A stretch of DNA of 16,826 nucleotides from Planctomycetota bacterium (lineage in GTDB: Bacteria > Planctomycetota > PUPC01 > JACPCR01), in the NCBI GenBank assembly GCA_030740295.1, contig JASLXP010001234.1, positions 1 to 16,826 on the forward strand, written 5' to 3'. The number at the start of each line of letters is the position of its first letter. The stretch's first letter is position 1. Positions 1-8,337 of this stretch are shown piece by piece. Made by a program: the position numbers and the translations under genes. The notes beneath the pieces were generated by a model. That model worked only from the letters and a program-made list of their open reading frames with translations, was not told the DNA's origin and searched no databases.

Positions 1-7
1 GTCTTTG

Positions 8-90
8 GCTCTTAGTCTTTATCGTGATCTTTCACTTAATCTCCCTGCTCTCAGAAGATTAAGAGAACGATTACGTTAAAGATCAAGAGG
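8..90. repeat. long imperfect inverted repeat (35-bp arms, 13-nt loop)
   Basis: Positions 8-42 and 56-90 are inverted copies of each other. By hand alignment 28 of 35 positions pair, and the innermost 8 pairs (35-42 with 56-63, CTTAATCT/AGATTAAG) are perfect. The loop is positions 43-55. A similar sequence to the left arm recurs at 3725-3747, which suggests a dispersed intergenic repeat rather than a site private to this operon. It could act as a transcript-end stem-loop for a gene left of the window. It has no T-tract, so a classical intrinsic terminator is not supported. Confidence 0.65.
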
Positions 91-140
91 TGTACACGCA
101 CACCGCGCAGAAGCTTCGAAGTAGATCTCTTACACGAACC

Positions 141-157
141 ATCAACCGTTAACCATC
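141..157 (+). repeat. heptad-like leader motif shared with 8576-8592
   Basis: The sequence ATCAACCGTTAACCATC lies immediately before the start codon at 162 and continues as CAACC up to the ATG. It reads as seven-base units of the form NNNAACC. The same 17 bases with one change occur at 8576-8592, just before the start of an unrelated gene. The start codon at 162 has no recognisable Shine-Dalgarno sequence, because this motif occupies that space. Confidence 0.6.
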
Positions 158-161
158 AACC

Positions 162-437
162 ATGAAGGATAAACTCTCACTCTTCCTGACCATCACATTC
201 CTGGTGGCCATGTTCATGGGGCCCGGTCCTGGGCTGTTGCTTGTCAACCCCGACATCTCCCAGCCCGAACCGGAGCTCACCATTGGCGGCTTCCCAAAAC
301 TCTATGCGTGGGGGCTTTTCTGGTACGTGATTCAAATTGCCGTTGTCGTCACTGCCTACTGCAAAGTCTGGAAGGATGACGAGCCCGCAGCGGCTGCCGA
401 GAGCGGCACGTCAGAGGAGGAGGCCGACCATGAATGA
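162..437 (+). CDS. small two-helix membrane protein paired with SSS symporter (DUF3311-like)
   Basis: This 91-residue protein has two hydrophobic segments (about residues 5-27 and 46-68) joined by a loop containing GPGPG and Pro-Glu-rich sequence, followed by a charged acidic tail. Small two-helix proteins (DUF3311, DUF997/YhdT) are commonly encoded directly upstream of sodium:solute symporters. The stretch GGFPKLYAWGLFWYVIQ resembles the second-helix region of DUF3311. Its stop codon overlaps the symporter start by 8 bp (ATGAATGA), so the two are almost certainly co-translated. The likely role is an accessory subunit of the transporter in the inner membrane. The family name is a by-eye judgement; the pairing is seen directly. 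The ATG at 162 is the first start of the frame and lacks a Shine-Dalgarno sequence. Confidence 0.75.
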   Translation: MKDKLSLFLTITFLVAMFMGPGPGLLLVNPDISQPEPELTIGGFPKLYAWGLFWYVIQIAVVVTAYCKVWKDDEPAAAAESGTSEEEADHE

Positions 438-2103
438 AGGTGATATTGCACAAGCCACTCAGGACCTCGGCAAGTTGCCGTATGTGATCGTCGGGATGTA
501 TTTGCTCATGCTGCTGGTGTTCGGCTTTGTCGGTTACCGCAAAAGCACGAACAGCGAAGAGGATTACTACCTCGCCGGCCGCGGCCAGGGCTGGCTGGTC
601 TCCGCGCTTACGATCATGGCGACGTTCTTCAGCTCGTTCGCGCTGCTCGGCGCGCCGGGAACGGTCTACAAGGAAGGCGTCATCTTTGCCCTCTTCAGCC
701 TGAACGTTCCGATGGCCGGAGCCGCTGTTTATTTTCTAGGGTCGCGCATTCGCAAGGTTGGTAGGGCCAAAGGGTACGTCACCCCGGCGGATATGATTGC
801 AGATTACTACGGCAGTCAGGAAGGACTCCGTCTCCTCGTAGCGCTCATCGGCTGCCTGTACGCCATTCCATACGTGGTCATGCAGATCAAGGCCGGCGGG
901 CTCCTGGCCGATGAGATGTTTCCAGGCGCACACTCGTTCGAATGGGGATGCGTTATCCTGGCCCTGATCACAATGCTTTACATCATGATCGGCGGCATGC
1001 GCAGCGTGGCCTGGACGGACGTGGTGCAGGGCCTGCTGCTCATGAGCGGCATGCTGGTCGCCGGATTCGCCACAGTCGCCGCTCTCGGCGGCCCGAGCGG
1101 ATTCCTCGATTCGATCGCCAAGCTCCCGGCAAAATCACTTTCCGCGCCCGGCACCAGCGGACGCTGGACGGCCGGCTTTCTTTTCAGCATTTGCATGTTC
1201 GCCTCACTCGGTTCAATGGTGCAGCCAGCCCAGTGGATGCGCTTCTATTCGGCACGCTCAACGAAAACGCTGAAACGAAGTTCGCTCATTTTTGCCATCG
1301 GCCTTACGTCCTGCTTCCTTTTCGGAATCATGCTCGTCGGCCTCGGAGGACAGGTCCTCTATCCGCTCGTCGATTCGACCGGCCAATACTTCACCAACGA
1401 AGCGGGCAAAATGGTGCCGAATCCGGAGGTCGGCGCCAACGTACGTGATTACGACAAGATTCTCGTGGTTATCCTGAAAAACTACCTGCCGAAATTGCTC
1501 CCCAGCGTAGGCGCTCTTGTCGCCACGATCATTCTGGTCGCCATCATGGCCGCGGCCATGAGTACAGCCGACAGTAACCTCCACGCGATGAGTGCCGTCG
1601 TTACTCGCGACGTTTACGATCGCTTCATTCATCCCGAAGCATCCGACAAAGAACGCACATGGGTCGGCCGCGGGGTCATTGCCGGCGGCACCATCCTCAG
1701 TGTCGGCCTCGTCCTGCTGAGCAAATCAGTCGAAGAATCCGCCAAGAAAGGAGAAGCCACCGACCCGCTCGCCATGATCGTCAGTCTGATGATCCTGGCT
1801 ATCGCATTCTCCAGTCAGTTGCTCCCTGTCACGGCAGACATGCTCTTCATCCGCAAAGGCACCAAAGCCGGCGCCATCGCCGGCATCCTCGTCGGTCTCA
1901 GCATCGTGGCCCTCTTCAGTCCGTTGGTGACGCCACACCTTGGAGATGAATTAAAGAAGACCATCGCCCAAATGGGCAAACTCCTGGACAAAGGCACATG
2001 GGGCCTGATTGCCAACACGATCGTGTTTGCGGTCGTGAGCAGTTTTACCGAGCAGGTCTCGCAAGAGAAACGCGAGGAGATGGAACAGATTATCGGAGCG
2101 TGA
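430..2103 (+). CDS. sodium:solute symporter (SSS family)
   Basis: This 557-residue integral membrane protein has the hydrophobic pattern of the SSS/SLC5 family, with about 13 helices. Two family signatures are visible: GGMRSVAWTDVVQ at residues 188-200, and AAAMSTADSNLHAMS around 374-388, which in characterised members contributes to the Na2 sodium site. The N-terminal DYYLAGRGQG segment (45-54) is also typical. The ATG at 430 is chosen because a strong AGGAGG-type ribosome site sits just upstream (about 415-423) and the protein then begins at the first helix; a longer open frame upstream only shadows the small gene. The substrate cannot be read from sequence; sugars, carboxylates or amino acids are all possible. 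The nearby sulfatase and oxidoreductase make a sugar or sugar acid plausible, by inference only. Confidence 0.93.
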   Translation: MNEGDIAQATQDLGKLPYVIVGMYLLMLLVFGFVGYRKSTNSEEDYYLAGRGQGWLVSALTIMATFFSSFALLGAPGTVYKEGVIFALFSLNVPMAGAAVYFLGSRIRKVGRAKGYVTPADMIADYYGSQEGLRLLVALIGCLYAIPYVVMQIKAGGLLADEMFPGAHSFEWGCVILALITMLYIMIGGMRSVAWTDVVQGLLLMSGMLVAGFATVAALGGPSGFLDSIAKLPAKSLSAPGTSGRWTAGFLFSICMFASLGSMVQPAQWMRFYSARSTKTLKRSSLIFAIGLTSCFLFGIMLVGLGGQVLYPLVDSTGQYFTNEAGKMVPNPEVGANVRDYDKILVVILKNYLPKLLPSVGALVATIILVAIMAAAMSTADSNLHAMSAVVTRDVYDRFIHPEASDKERTWVGRGVIAGGTILSVGLVLLSKSVEESAKKGEATDPLAMIVSLMILAIAFSSQLLPVTADMLFIRKGTKAGAIAGILVGLSIVALFSPLVTPHLGDELKKTIAQMGKLLDKGTWGLIANTIVFAVVSSFTEQVSQEKREEMEQIIGA

Positions 2104-2201
2104 AAGCCCTCAGACGTATCCTGGGCACGCTGGTGACCGCGGGGTTCTCTGGCGACTGGTTGCCTTGCCCACCATACCAACACTCCTCTATTCCATCATT
2201 C
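2104..2201. other. convergent intergenic gap with heptad-like spacer at the sulfatase 3' end
   Basis: This short gap separates the symporter stop from the convergent sulfatase stop. On the - strand, around 2165-2201, the sequence runs as seven-base-spaced units rich in TGGAA and TGG, and it spans the sulfatase stop codon. No clear intrinsic terminator with a T-tract was found for either gene. Confidence 0.4.
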
Positions 2202-3671
2202 CACGTCTCCCAACCCCATCCGCTCATACTGCTCGCTCGGTGCGTCATTCTCCTTCATCAGTCTCACCATCTCGCGGCACAACCTCGCTTCCACCTCCTC
2301 ATCCTGAATCGGATTTTCCTGTTCTGGATCATTTTCCAGATCGAACAGCAGCGTTCCGAATTTCCTCGGATTGCGACCGGCCTTGGACGCGGTGCGTACA
2401 GTTGGACAATCCTTGGTGAACTCGAATGGGTCGGCGAGTTCTGCGCCTGCGAATTCCTCCGGCTTGAAGTGGCCCCGCATGTGGGTTGGCATGAGGGTGT
2501 AGTTGTAGAGCGGCTGGTTTTCATCAGTGGTTGGGGCGCGCATGTAAGTGTAGCGTCCGTCGGTGATGTTGATATGGCCGCCAAACATTCCGTAGAGGGC
2601 GGCGTCTCGGGTGTGCGCGTTGGATGCGACTGCGTCACGCAGGGGGATGCCGTGCATGAACTCTGGACGCTCGACACCAAAGTACTCGAGAAGGGTGGCC
2701 GGTATGTCGATGGTCTGGACGAGCGAATCGCAGCGTTCACCTTTGCGGCCGCAGCGCGGATCCCAGATGAAGAACGGTGTGTGCGCCACCTCGTTGTAGA
2801 AGGGCTGCACGCACTTGGCCCAGTGGTCGTGTTCGCCGAGCAGGAAGCCGTGGTCGGTGTTAACGATCAGGAGGGTGTCTTCCCACAGGTTCTTCTCGTC
2901 CATCATGTCGAGGACCTTGCCGAGCTGTTCGTCGCACATGCTGAGCAGGGCCGCGTATTCGTACCGCATATGCTGCACCTGTTCGGGCGTCTCGGTCACC
3001 TGTCCATACTTTGGCCAATCGAAGTGGGGGCCGTCGTATTCGTGCGGGTAGAGGTCCTTGTGCTTTTGAAGCGTGTAAAAGGGCTCGTGCGGGTCGAAGG
3101 TCTCTATCTGCAGGAACCAGTTATCGAATTCCGCGTTCTCGTTGATGAATTTCAGGCCCTGTTTGAATGTGCGGACCTGCGGCAGGTTTTCTTCTTTGTA
3201 GAGCTTGCGACGGCGGTTCACCCAATCCTGGCGTCCCCATTGTCCGCCTCGTGCCGGTACCAGTTGCTCAGGGATATCCACGTCGCCCAAGTATCCGATC
3301 CATGAATCCCCTTCCTGGCCGCGTGAAGTCTCGAACGACGTATATCGCTGGTGATACGTGGCTCCGCCGTCTTCCCAGTAGTGGTAATGGTCGGTCACGA
3401 AGTGCGCGTACACATCGTTCTGCTTGAGCATCTGCGGTGCGCTGTCATCGAACGGCTCGAGCGGGCCCCAGCTCCGGTGCAGGAAATTGTAGCGACCCGT
3501 GTGCAGCTCACGCCGGGCCGGCATGCAGGGCATGCTGCCCACATAGCAGTTTTCAAACGTCACCGTCCGTTCGGCAAGCCGTGCAAAATTGGGGGCGTGC
3601 GTCCAGTCCGATCCGTAGGGCGGCAGCATGCGGCGATTGAGCGAATCAAACATGACCATGATGGCTTTCAT
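2196..3671 (-). CDS. formylglycine-dependent sulfatase
   Basis: This 491-residue protein has the alkaline-phosphatase-like sulfatase fold. The formylglycine motif C-x-P-x-R is present as CMPAR at residues 49-53, so Cys49 would be converted to formylglycine. The fourth position is Ala where Ser is most common, which still fits the general motif. An N-terminal metal-binding Asp (D9, in MFDSLN) and the second metal site with the catalytic region NTDHGFLLGEHDHWAK (residues 271-286; D273, H274) are present. The C-terminal subdomain with LLFDLENDPEQENP (441-454) is typical. No signal peptide is seen, so the enzyme is probably cytoplasmic and acts on imported or small sulfated substrates. An AGGAGAT ribosome site precedes the ATG. 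It lies downstream of a decayed phyH-like gene on the same strand, a pairing common in sulfatase-rich genomes. No maturase is encoded here. Confidence 0.93.
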   Translation of the reverse strand: MKAIMVMFDSLNRRMLPPYGSDWTHAPNFARLAERTVTFENCYVGSMPCMPARRELHTGRYNFLHRSWGPLEPFDDSAPQMLKQNDVYAHFVTDHYHYWEDGGATYHQRYTSFETSRGQEGDSWIGYLGDVDIPEQLVPARGGQWGRQDWVNRRRKLYKEENLPQVRTFKQGLKFINENAEFDNWFLQIETFDPHEPFYTLQKHKDLYPHEYDGPHFDWPKYGQVTETPEQVQHMRYEYAALLSMCDEQLGKVLDMMDEKNLWEDTLLIVNTDHGFLLGEHDHWAKCVQPFYNEVAHTPFFIWDPRCGRKGERCDSLVQTIDIPATLLEYFGVERPEFMHGIPLRDAVASNAHTRDAALYGMFGGHINITDGRYTYMRAPTTDENQPLYNYTLMPTHMRGHFKPEEFAGAELADPFEFTKDCPTVRTASKAGRNPRKFGTLLFDLENDPEQENPIQDEEVEARLCREMVRLMKENDAPSEQYERMGLGDVE

Positions 3672-3724
3672 AGGTATCTCCTCTTGTGGGCGAATGCTCT
3701 GAATTTAAAGAAATATGGTTCTGG

Positions 3725-3747
3725 GCTCTTAATCGCTATCGTAATCT
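3725..3747 (+). repeat. second partial copy of the repeat arm found at 8-30
   Basis: Nineteen of 23 bases match positions 8-30, including GCTCTTA and TATCGT blocks. It lies between the end of the phyH remnant and the sulfatase start. No inverted partner of comparable length was found beside it, so it would be a half copy. Confidence 0.45.
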
Positions 3748-3766
3748 CAGACCAGAATCTCACACT

Positions 3767-4207
3767 TTACAGGCTCGGGTCATACATGTGAATGTCACGA
3801 TCAGGCATTCGGAGGCCCAGCAGTTTCAGCCGCATGTCGCTGGCGTTTTCAAATGCCTGCCACGGCAGTTCCTGATCGCTCTCGTAACGTTTCAGCCACC
3901 AGTAACCGTAATACATATAGAGCCCCTGCCGAAGACCTTCGGCCTGATTGCGGCTGCCGGTATCGCTGAATTGATGAAAACGGCATCGCCCGGCGCAGCC
4001 TCGACAGCCACTTCGTGTTCATGCGGTTGGCTCTTTTCCTCTCCAGTCGGCAGATTCTGCCAGCGGTGCGATCCCGGCACCACGTGAGTCTGGCCGCGGT
4101 CGGGGGTCATCTCATCGAGGTAAATGATGGAGTTGATCGCCTTCCAGGACACGTCGGGCGATGAGGTAGCCGTTCTCGAGGAAGAGTTCTTTCTCGTCGG
4201 GAGTCAT
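3767..4207 (-). pseudogene. phytanoyl-CoA dioxygenase (PhyH) family remnant
   Basis: Three pieces of one PhyH-like gene can be joined only across frame changes. The N-terminus starts at ATG 4207 (MTPDEKELFLENGYLIARR), 18 bases after the era stop, then loses frame near 4150-4160. The next piece (GTG 4152 to about 3960) reads INSIIYLDEMTPDRG, VVPGSHRW and GDAVFINSAIP, typical of the C-terminal half of the jelly roll. Near 3957-3962 the frame shifts again, and the last piece reads RQGLYMYYGYWWLKRYE to a TAA at 3767-3769. Intact relatives are about 250-290 residues; here only about 145 codons remain. The segment that would carry the proximal iron ligands (H-x-D) is missing. The second break falls exactly where the distal His of the IPHSGSRN-type motif should be. 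An active dioxygenase is therefore not expected. Confidence 0.8.
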
Positions 4208-4225
4208 GCTTGAAGAATGCTTCAC

Positions 4226-5200
4226 TCACGCGCCGTATTCAATCCGTTTCATGATGCGGTTATCCTTGCTCCAGTCTTTTGAAACTTGCACGTCGAGTTT
4301 CAGAAAAACCTTGCAGCCAAGAAATTCCTGGATGTCCTCCCTGGCGGCCGTTCCGATCTGTTTGACCATTTGACCTTTATGACCGATGACGATGCCCTTC
4401 TGGCTGGCGCGCTCGACATGGATCAGGGCGCGGATTCTCACCGGGTCTTCCTCTTCCTCGAATTCTTCGATAGTGACGGCACTCGAATACGGGATTTCCT
4501 TGCGGGTAAACTCGAACAGTTTTTCGCGAATGACCTCGGCCGCGAAAGTGCGGTCAGTCTGATCCGTGAACATGTCTTCGGGGAAATAGGGCGGGCCAGG
4601 GGGCAAGCGTTCAATGACCGCACTGACTAATTCTTCAATTCCTTCGCCTGTTGCCGCAGAGATGACAAAGACCCGTTCGAACTTAACGTTCCTCTCGAGG
4701 GCTTCACGAAGTGGCTGCAGAAGATCCCTTCCCTTCCACTCGCCGGCGACTGCGCCTTCGTCAAGGACGTCCACTTTATTGAGCACCAGGAATTTTGGGT
4801 GATCGGTCTTCGCCAGATGCTCGAGGGTGAGGGAGTTTTCTTCATCAAGGAAGATTCCTGCCGATGCATTCGGATAGCCGAGCTCCGCAACTGGTGGCTC
4901 GAAAAAGCAGAGGAGGATATCCGCATCATCGAAGGACCGAACCGCAATGCTGACCATCTGCTTATTGAGATGGCGCTTGCTCTGATGCACCCCCGGCGTA
5001 TCCAGAAACACAATCTGCCCGCCTTCAAAGTGATGGATACCCATGATCCGGTCGCGGGTGGTCTGGGGCTTGTCGGTGACGATGGCGACCTTCTCACCGA
5101 TCACTCGATTCAAAAAGGTGGATTTGCCCACATTGGGGCGACCCACGATCCCAACAAAACCGGATTTGAAATTCTCTGAATCCAACCGAACTCTCTTCAA
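4226..5200 (-). CDS. era: GTPase Era (ribosome assembly, 16S rRNA binding)
   Basis: This 324-residue protein has all Era hallmarks: G1 GRPNVGKST (residues 20-28), the G2 region with KPQTTRDR (44-51), G3 DTPG (67-70), G4 NKVD (141-144) and G5 SAA (181-183). A C-terminal KH domain has the GHKG loop at 273-276. Era binds the 3' end of 16S rRNA during small-subunit maturation. The G3-G4 region carries a slightly long insert (about residues 99-130, with FLDEENSL). No ATG precedes G1. An in-frame stop lies just upstream of TTG 5200, so the start is TTG 5200 or TTG 5185; the latter has a GAGAG-like ribosome site in front. The gene is divergent from the M48 protease gene and upstream of the phyH remnant and sulfatase on the same strand. 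Confidence 0.96.
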   Translation of the reverse strand: MKRVRLDSENFKSGFVGIVGRPNVGKSTFLNRVIGEKVAIVTDKPQTTRDRIMGIHHFEGGQIVFLDTPGVHQSKRHLNKQMVSIAVRSFDDADILLCFFEPPVAELGYPNASAGIFLDEENSLTLEHLAKTDHPKFLVLNKVDVLDEGAVAGEWKGRDLLQPLREALERNVKFERVFVISAATGEGIEELVSAVIERLPPGPPYFPEDMFTDQTDRTFAAEVIREKLFEFTRKEIPYSSAVTIEEFEEEEDPVRIRALIHVERASQKGIVIGHKGQMVKQIGTAAREDIQEFLGCKVFLKLDVQVSKDWSKDNRIMKRIEYGA

Positions 5201-5283
5201 ATGAACGAATCATTGCCACGTAGAATGCCTGGCGGAAGATACGAACTGTCCGTTGATGCGCCACAGACAACCTGAGTGGAACC

Positions 5284-7095
5284 GTGGTAGAATGGTTCAA
5301 CACAACTCCCACCATTCCATCTCAATCTTTCATTACCTCACCAGCCATCCTTTTCGTGATATCGAAACCACTGACTTTTCTGTGCTGCATTCTCGTTCTT
5401 TCCTGGTCTCGTCCTTTGAAGGCTGAGACGAAAGATGTCCTGTCCAAGATCCCTAAAGATTTCCGGGCCGGCCTCAGATACGCGATGCACTTTGAGCAGC
5501 ATTTTGGATTGGTAAAAGATCCGAAAATCCAGAAACGATTGAAAGACATCGGATACAGGGTCGCGGCATCGAGCAGCCAGACCAACACATTCTTTGTTTT
5601 CAATGTCATCGATATTGCTGACCCTAACGCGGTCGCTTTGCCGGGCGGCTTCATCTTTTTCACGAAAGGCATCCTCGACCTTGGTCTTTCGGACGAAGAG
5701 CTCGCGCACATCGTCGGACATGAATGCGCGCACGTTCTCGACGGCCACCACGCCAGCCTGCAGACCAGGGCCGGCATGCTCAGTCTACTTCAGTTTGCCA
5801 CCATCTTTGCCGCGATGTTTGCTTCGGCGAATAATTCGTCCCGGGCGCCGGCCACCACTACATTCGGCTCGCCAGACAACAGGAGCAGCAGCACCGGCCA
5901 GCACGTCGCAGCCGCAGTCGTCACCAGCAGTCTGGCGACCAACCTCATGCTTCTGAAATACGTCCGCGAATACGAAATGGAAGCAGACCGGCACGGAAGG
6001 CTCATGGCATGCGGAGCGGGATTCGCCCCCGACGGCAGCGAGGGCATGCTGCAGAAACTTCTCTCTCGGAGTTATCAACGGCCGGGGATGGGCATCCTCC
6101 GATCCCACCCTTACCTCGAAGACCGAATCCAGGTGGCTCATGCGCAGGGCCCGAAGCTCAAGATCAATCCGGAACCGCGCACTCCGGATGATTACCGCCA
6201 GCGTGTGCAGGAGGTCCTTTTTTACAGGGCAACGGAATTCTGGAATGTCATCCGCGGCCCTCAGGCCCACTATCTACTGAGGAACGCCTACCACGCGCTG
6301 CCGGAAGGCCCCCTTGCTGATGACTGCAAATGGCAGGCACTGGTATGGAAGGAAAAACTTCAGCAGCGCAAATCCTATCGGCAGCGCGATTACGGATATT
6401 TCGTCAATGCTTACGGCGACATCCTGAACGAGTTTCCTCAGACAAATCTCAAGGAAATGGTACAGGCGCGAATCGCTTACTACACCAAACGCCGGGACCA
6501 GGTCTCCCCCGGCCACATGAGTAAGGCCGAGAGGGACACCATTGTTCCTGCGTTTGGCGAGTATTTCATTAGAAACTATCCCAAACATGAAAAGACCACG
6601 GACGTGTATTTCAAACTGGCCCGCGAGTATCGGAAGGGCCGAAAATATGGTGAATCAGCAAAGACGTTCTTGATGCTCCTCAAGCGACCGGAGGCGAAGG
6701 AATACGAAGATCAGGTGCACGATGAATTCGTCCTCCTTCTGAAAAAGATGAAGAAGATACAACCCACCTTTGCGTACTATTCACAGTTGAAGAAAGAGGA
6801 AAAGAAACAGGAAATTGCTGAAGGCATTCGAGCTCTGATAAAGAAAGCGGAATCGATCACGGATTTGGGAGAGTTCAAACAGCGACACCCCGGAAACGTG
6901 TTTCTCAAAGAACTGAACGATCGTCTGCTCAAACTCGCTGACCTGGCAATGGTGCAGGCCCGCTCATTGCGTGGCGAGCGAAGGTATCACGATGCCGCGG
7001 CCGAGTTTTACAGCGTGAACCGATACTCTCCCGACCCTAAACAGGCGGAGCTCGCGAGGGACGAACTGAGGGAGCTTCAGCAGCTTCGGAAGTAG
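5284..7095 (+). CDS. secreted M48-family zinc metalloprotease with long helical C-terminal region
   Basis: This protein has up to 603 residues. The zinc site HExxH is HECAH at residues 146-150. The third ligand is probably Glu231 in REYEMEADRHG, and the M48 hallmark SHP is at 274-276 (RSHPYLEDRI). The fold order matches bacterial LoiP/BepA-type M48 proteins, which work in the periplasm on outer-membrane protein quality control. A hydrophobic segment (about residues 23-41) followed by PLKA-ETK looks like a signal peptide. The GTG at 5284 is the longest start, but GTG 5356 would put the signal peptide at the very N-terminus, and the bases between resemble low-information leader sequence. Residues about 290-603 are charged and helical with TPR-like spacing. 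A Ser/Thr/Asn-rich loop (183-206) interrupts the catalytic domain. Confidence 0.9.
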   Translation: MVEWFNTTPTIPSQSFITSPAILFVISKPLTFLCCILVLSWSRPLKAETKDVLSKIPKDFRAGLRYAMHFEQHFGLVKDPKIQKRLKDIGYRVAASSSQTNTFFVFNVIDIADPNAVALPGGFIFFTKGILDLGLSDEELAHIVGHECAHVLDGHHASLQTRAGMLSLLQFATIFAAMFASANNSSRAPATTTFGSPDNRSSSTGQHVAAAVVTSSLATNLMLLKYVREYEMEADRHGRLMACGAGFAPDGSEGMLQKLLSRSYQRPGMGILRSHPYLEDRIQVAHAQGPKLKINPEPRTPDDYRQRVQEVLFYRATEFWNVIRGPQAHYLLRNAYHALPEGPLADDCKWQALVWKEKLQQRKSYRQRDYGYFVNAYGDILNEFPQTNLKEMVQARIAYYTKRRDQVSPGHMSKAERDTIVPAFGEYFIRNYPKHEKTTDVYFKLAREYRKGRKYGESAKTFLMLLKRPEAKEYEDQVHDEFVLLLKKMKKIQPTFAYYSQLKKEEKKQEIAEGIRALIKKAESITDLGEFKQRHPGNVFLKELNDRLLKLADLAMVQARSLRGERRYHDAAAEFYSVNRYSPDPKQAELARDELRELQQLRK

Positions 7096-7271
7096 CCCAC
7101 AAGTTGACAACCAGCGGTACGCCCCAAAGATTCTACAGCCTTCTGAAGTAGTACTGACGCTCCGCGGCAGCTTTCTGAAGCCCGGTCAATGGGTGACCGC
7201 AAAGAATCTTGGGAGCGCTAAGATCACGTGCTGAAGGACTTACCCCTGATAATCACCCTGGAGATTCCATC
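7096..7271. other. structured intergenic region upstream of the oxidoreductase gene
   Basis: An outer inverted repeat pairs CCCAAAGATTCT (7123-7134) with AGAATCTTGGG (7203-7213), 11 pairs with one bulge. It encloses a perfect 6-bp stem, CGGTCA (7183-7188) with TGACCG (7194-7199), over a 5-nt loop. A 13-bp direct repeat, CAGCYTTCTGAAG, occurs at 7136-7148 and 7168-7180. A TTGACA hexamer at 7104-7109 could be a -35 box, but no good -10 box follows. There is no T-tract. It may be an untranslated leader RNA or the end of the protease transcript; no known riboswitch is recognised. Confidence 0.4.
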
Positions 7272-8321
7272 ATGGCAAAAAAGCCTATCAAGACCGCAGT
7301 CATCGCTCTCGGACGTTCCGGCTGGAACATACACGTCAACGCGCAGAAAAACGACGACCGTTTCAAGGTTGTCTCTGTGATGGACCTGGATGAAGGCAGG
7401 CGTAAACAGGCCGAAGAAGAGCTCGGCTGCGATTCATACACCGATCTGCAGACGCTTCTGAAAAAGAGCGATGCAGAAGTCATTGTCGTCGCCACGCCTT
7501 CAGTTCTGCATGGGCCAAACTCCATCGCCGCACTCAAAACTGGCCGCCACGTCATCGTCGAAAAACCGATGTCCGCCACTTTGAGTGAAGCCGATCGCAT
7601 GATTGCTGCTGCAGAGAAAAACGGAGTGCACCTTTTCATACACCAGAATTACAGATTCAATCCCAACTTCACCTTCATGCGTGACATCATCAAGAGCAAG
7701 AAAATCGGCAAGCTCACGCACATCGGCTACCTCTCGCACAGCTACGCCCGGCGCAACGACTGGCAGTGCCTGCGTAAATTCAGTGGTGGCCTTCTCAACA
7801 ATAAAATCACACATCCGCTCGATCAGTTGCTCGCATTGGTGGATTCGCCCATCAAAGACATTCTGTGCGATCTCAAACACATCTCCGATGCCGGCAATGT
7901 GGAAGACCACGTGAAGATGCTTCTGAGAGCGGAGAACGGCGTCACCGTTGACGTGGAGGATTCCAGCTCAGCCGCCACGGTCGAAAGCGGCCCTGATTGG
8001 ACGCTCCTCGGCACCTGCGGAGCGATGACCATCCGCCGCGGGGAAGCAAAGCTGAGATACTACGACCCGAAGAAAGCGACCAAGCTCAAATTGGATCCCA
8101 ACCCAATGGCTGAAGGTCGCCGATACGGCAACAAAGACACACTCCCCTGGAAAGAGGAAGAAATGAAAGCAGTCGGCCAGGACGTCGGCTCTTACTACGA
8201 CGCGGTTCATGCCACTCTCCGCCGCAGAAAGAAATTTCCAATCGATCCTCGCCAGGTACGTGAGATGATGCGCGTGCTTGGAGTCTGCCGAAAGCAGAAT
8301 CCTGATTTTCCGGGCAAGTAG
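7272..8321 (+). CDS. Gfo/Idh/MocA-family oxidoreductase
   Basis: This 349-residue NAD(P)-dependent dehydrogenase has an N-terminal Rossmann fold with a GxxG turn in IALGRSGWN (residues 11-19). The family signature EKP is at 97-99 (VIVEKPMS). HQNYRFNP (124-131) and GGLLNNKITHPLDQL (about 188-202) form the substrate side, where His and Asp of THPLD match the usual catalytic GxHxxD region. Members oxidise sugars, inositols or amino-sugar derivatives, and the substrate cannot be assigned. The ATG at 7272 is chosen over an upstream in-frame start because of a TGGAGA ribosome site 8-13 bases before it and a clean family N-terminus. No signal peptide, so cytoplasmic. It stands alone between the protease and MoxR units and may act on sugars released or imported through the neighbouring sulfatase and symporter genes (inference). 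Confidence 0.92.
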   Translation: MAKKPIKTAVIALGRSGWNIHVNAQKNDDRFKVVSVMDLDEGRRKQAEEELGCDSYTDLQTLLKKSDAEVIVVATPSVLHGPNSIAALKTGRHVIVEKPMSATLSEADRMIAAAEKNGVHLFIHQNYRFNPNFTFMRDIIKSKKIGKLTHIGYLSHSYARRNDWQCLRKFSGGLLNNKITHPLDQLLALVDSPIKDILCDLKHISDAGNVEDHVKMLLRAENGVTVDVEDSSSAATVESGPDWTLLGTCGAMTIRRGEAKLRYYDPKKATKLKLDPNPMAEGRRYGNKDTLPWKEEEMKAVGQDVGSYYDAVHATLRRRKKFPIDPRQVREMMRVLGVCRKQNPDFPGK

Positions 8322-8337
8322 GTCCCAGTCGTGGAAA

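Noticed and set aside
942..1477. Overlapping + strand frames inside the symporter gene
   Set aside because: Arg/Pro-rich alternative frame of a GC-rich gene, with no features of a real protein.
1998..3305. A 435-codon open frame on the + strand across the sulfatase gene
   Set aside because: It lies antisense to a well-recognised sulfatase, begins inside the symporter gene, has no ribosome site and encodes nothing family-like. It is an antisense shadow.
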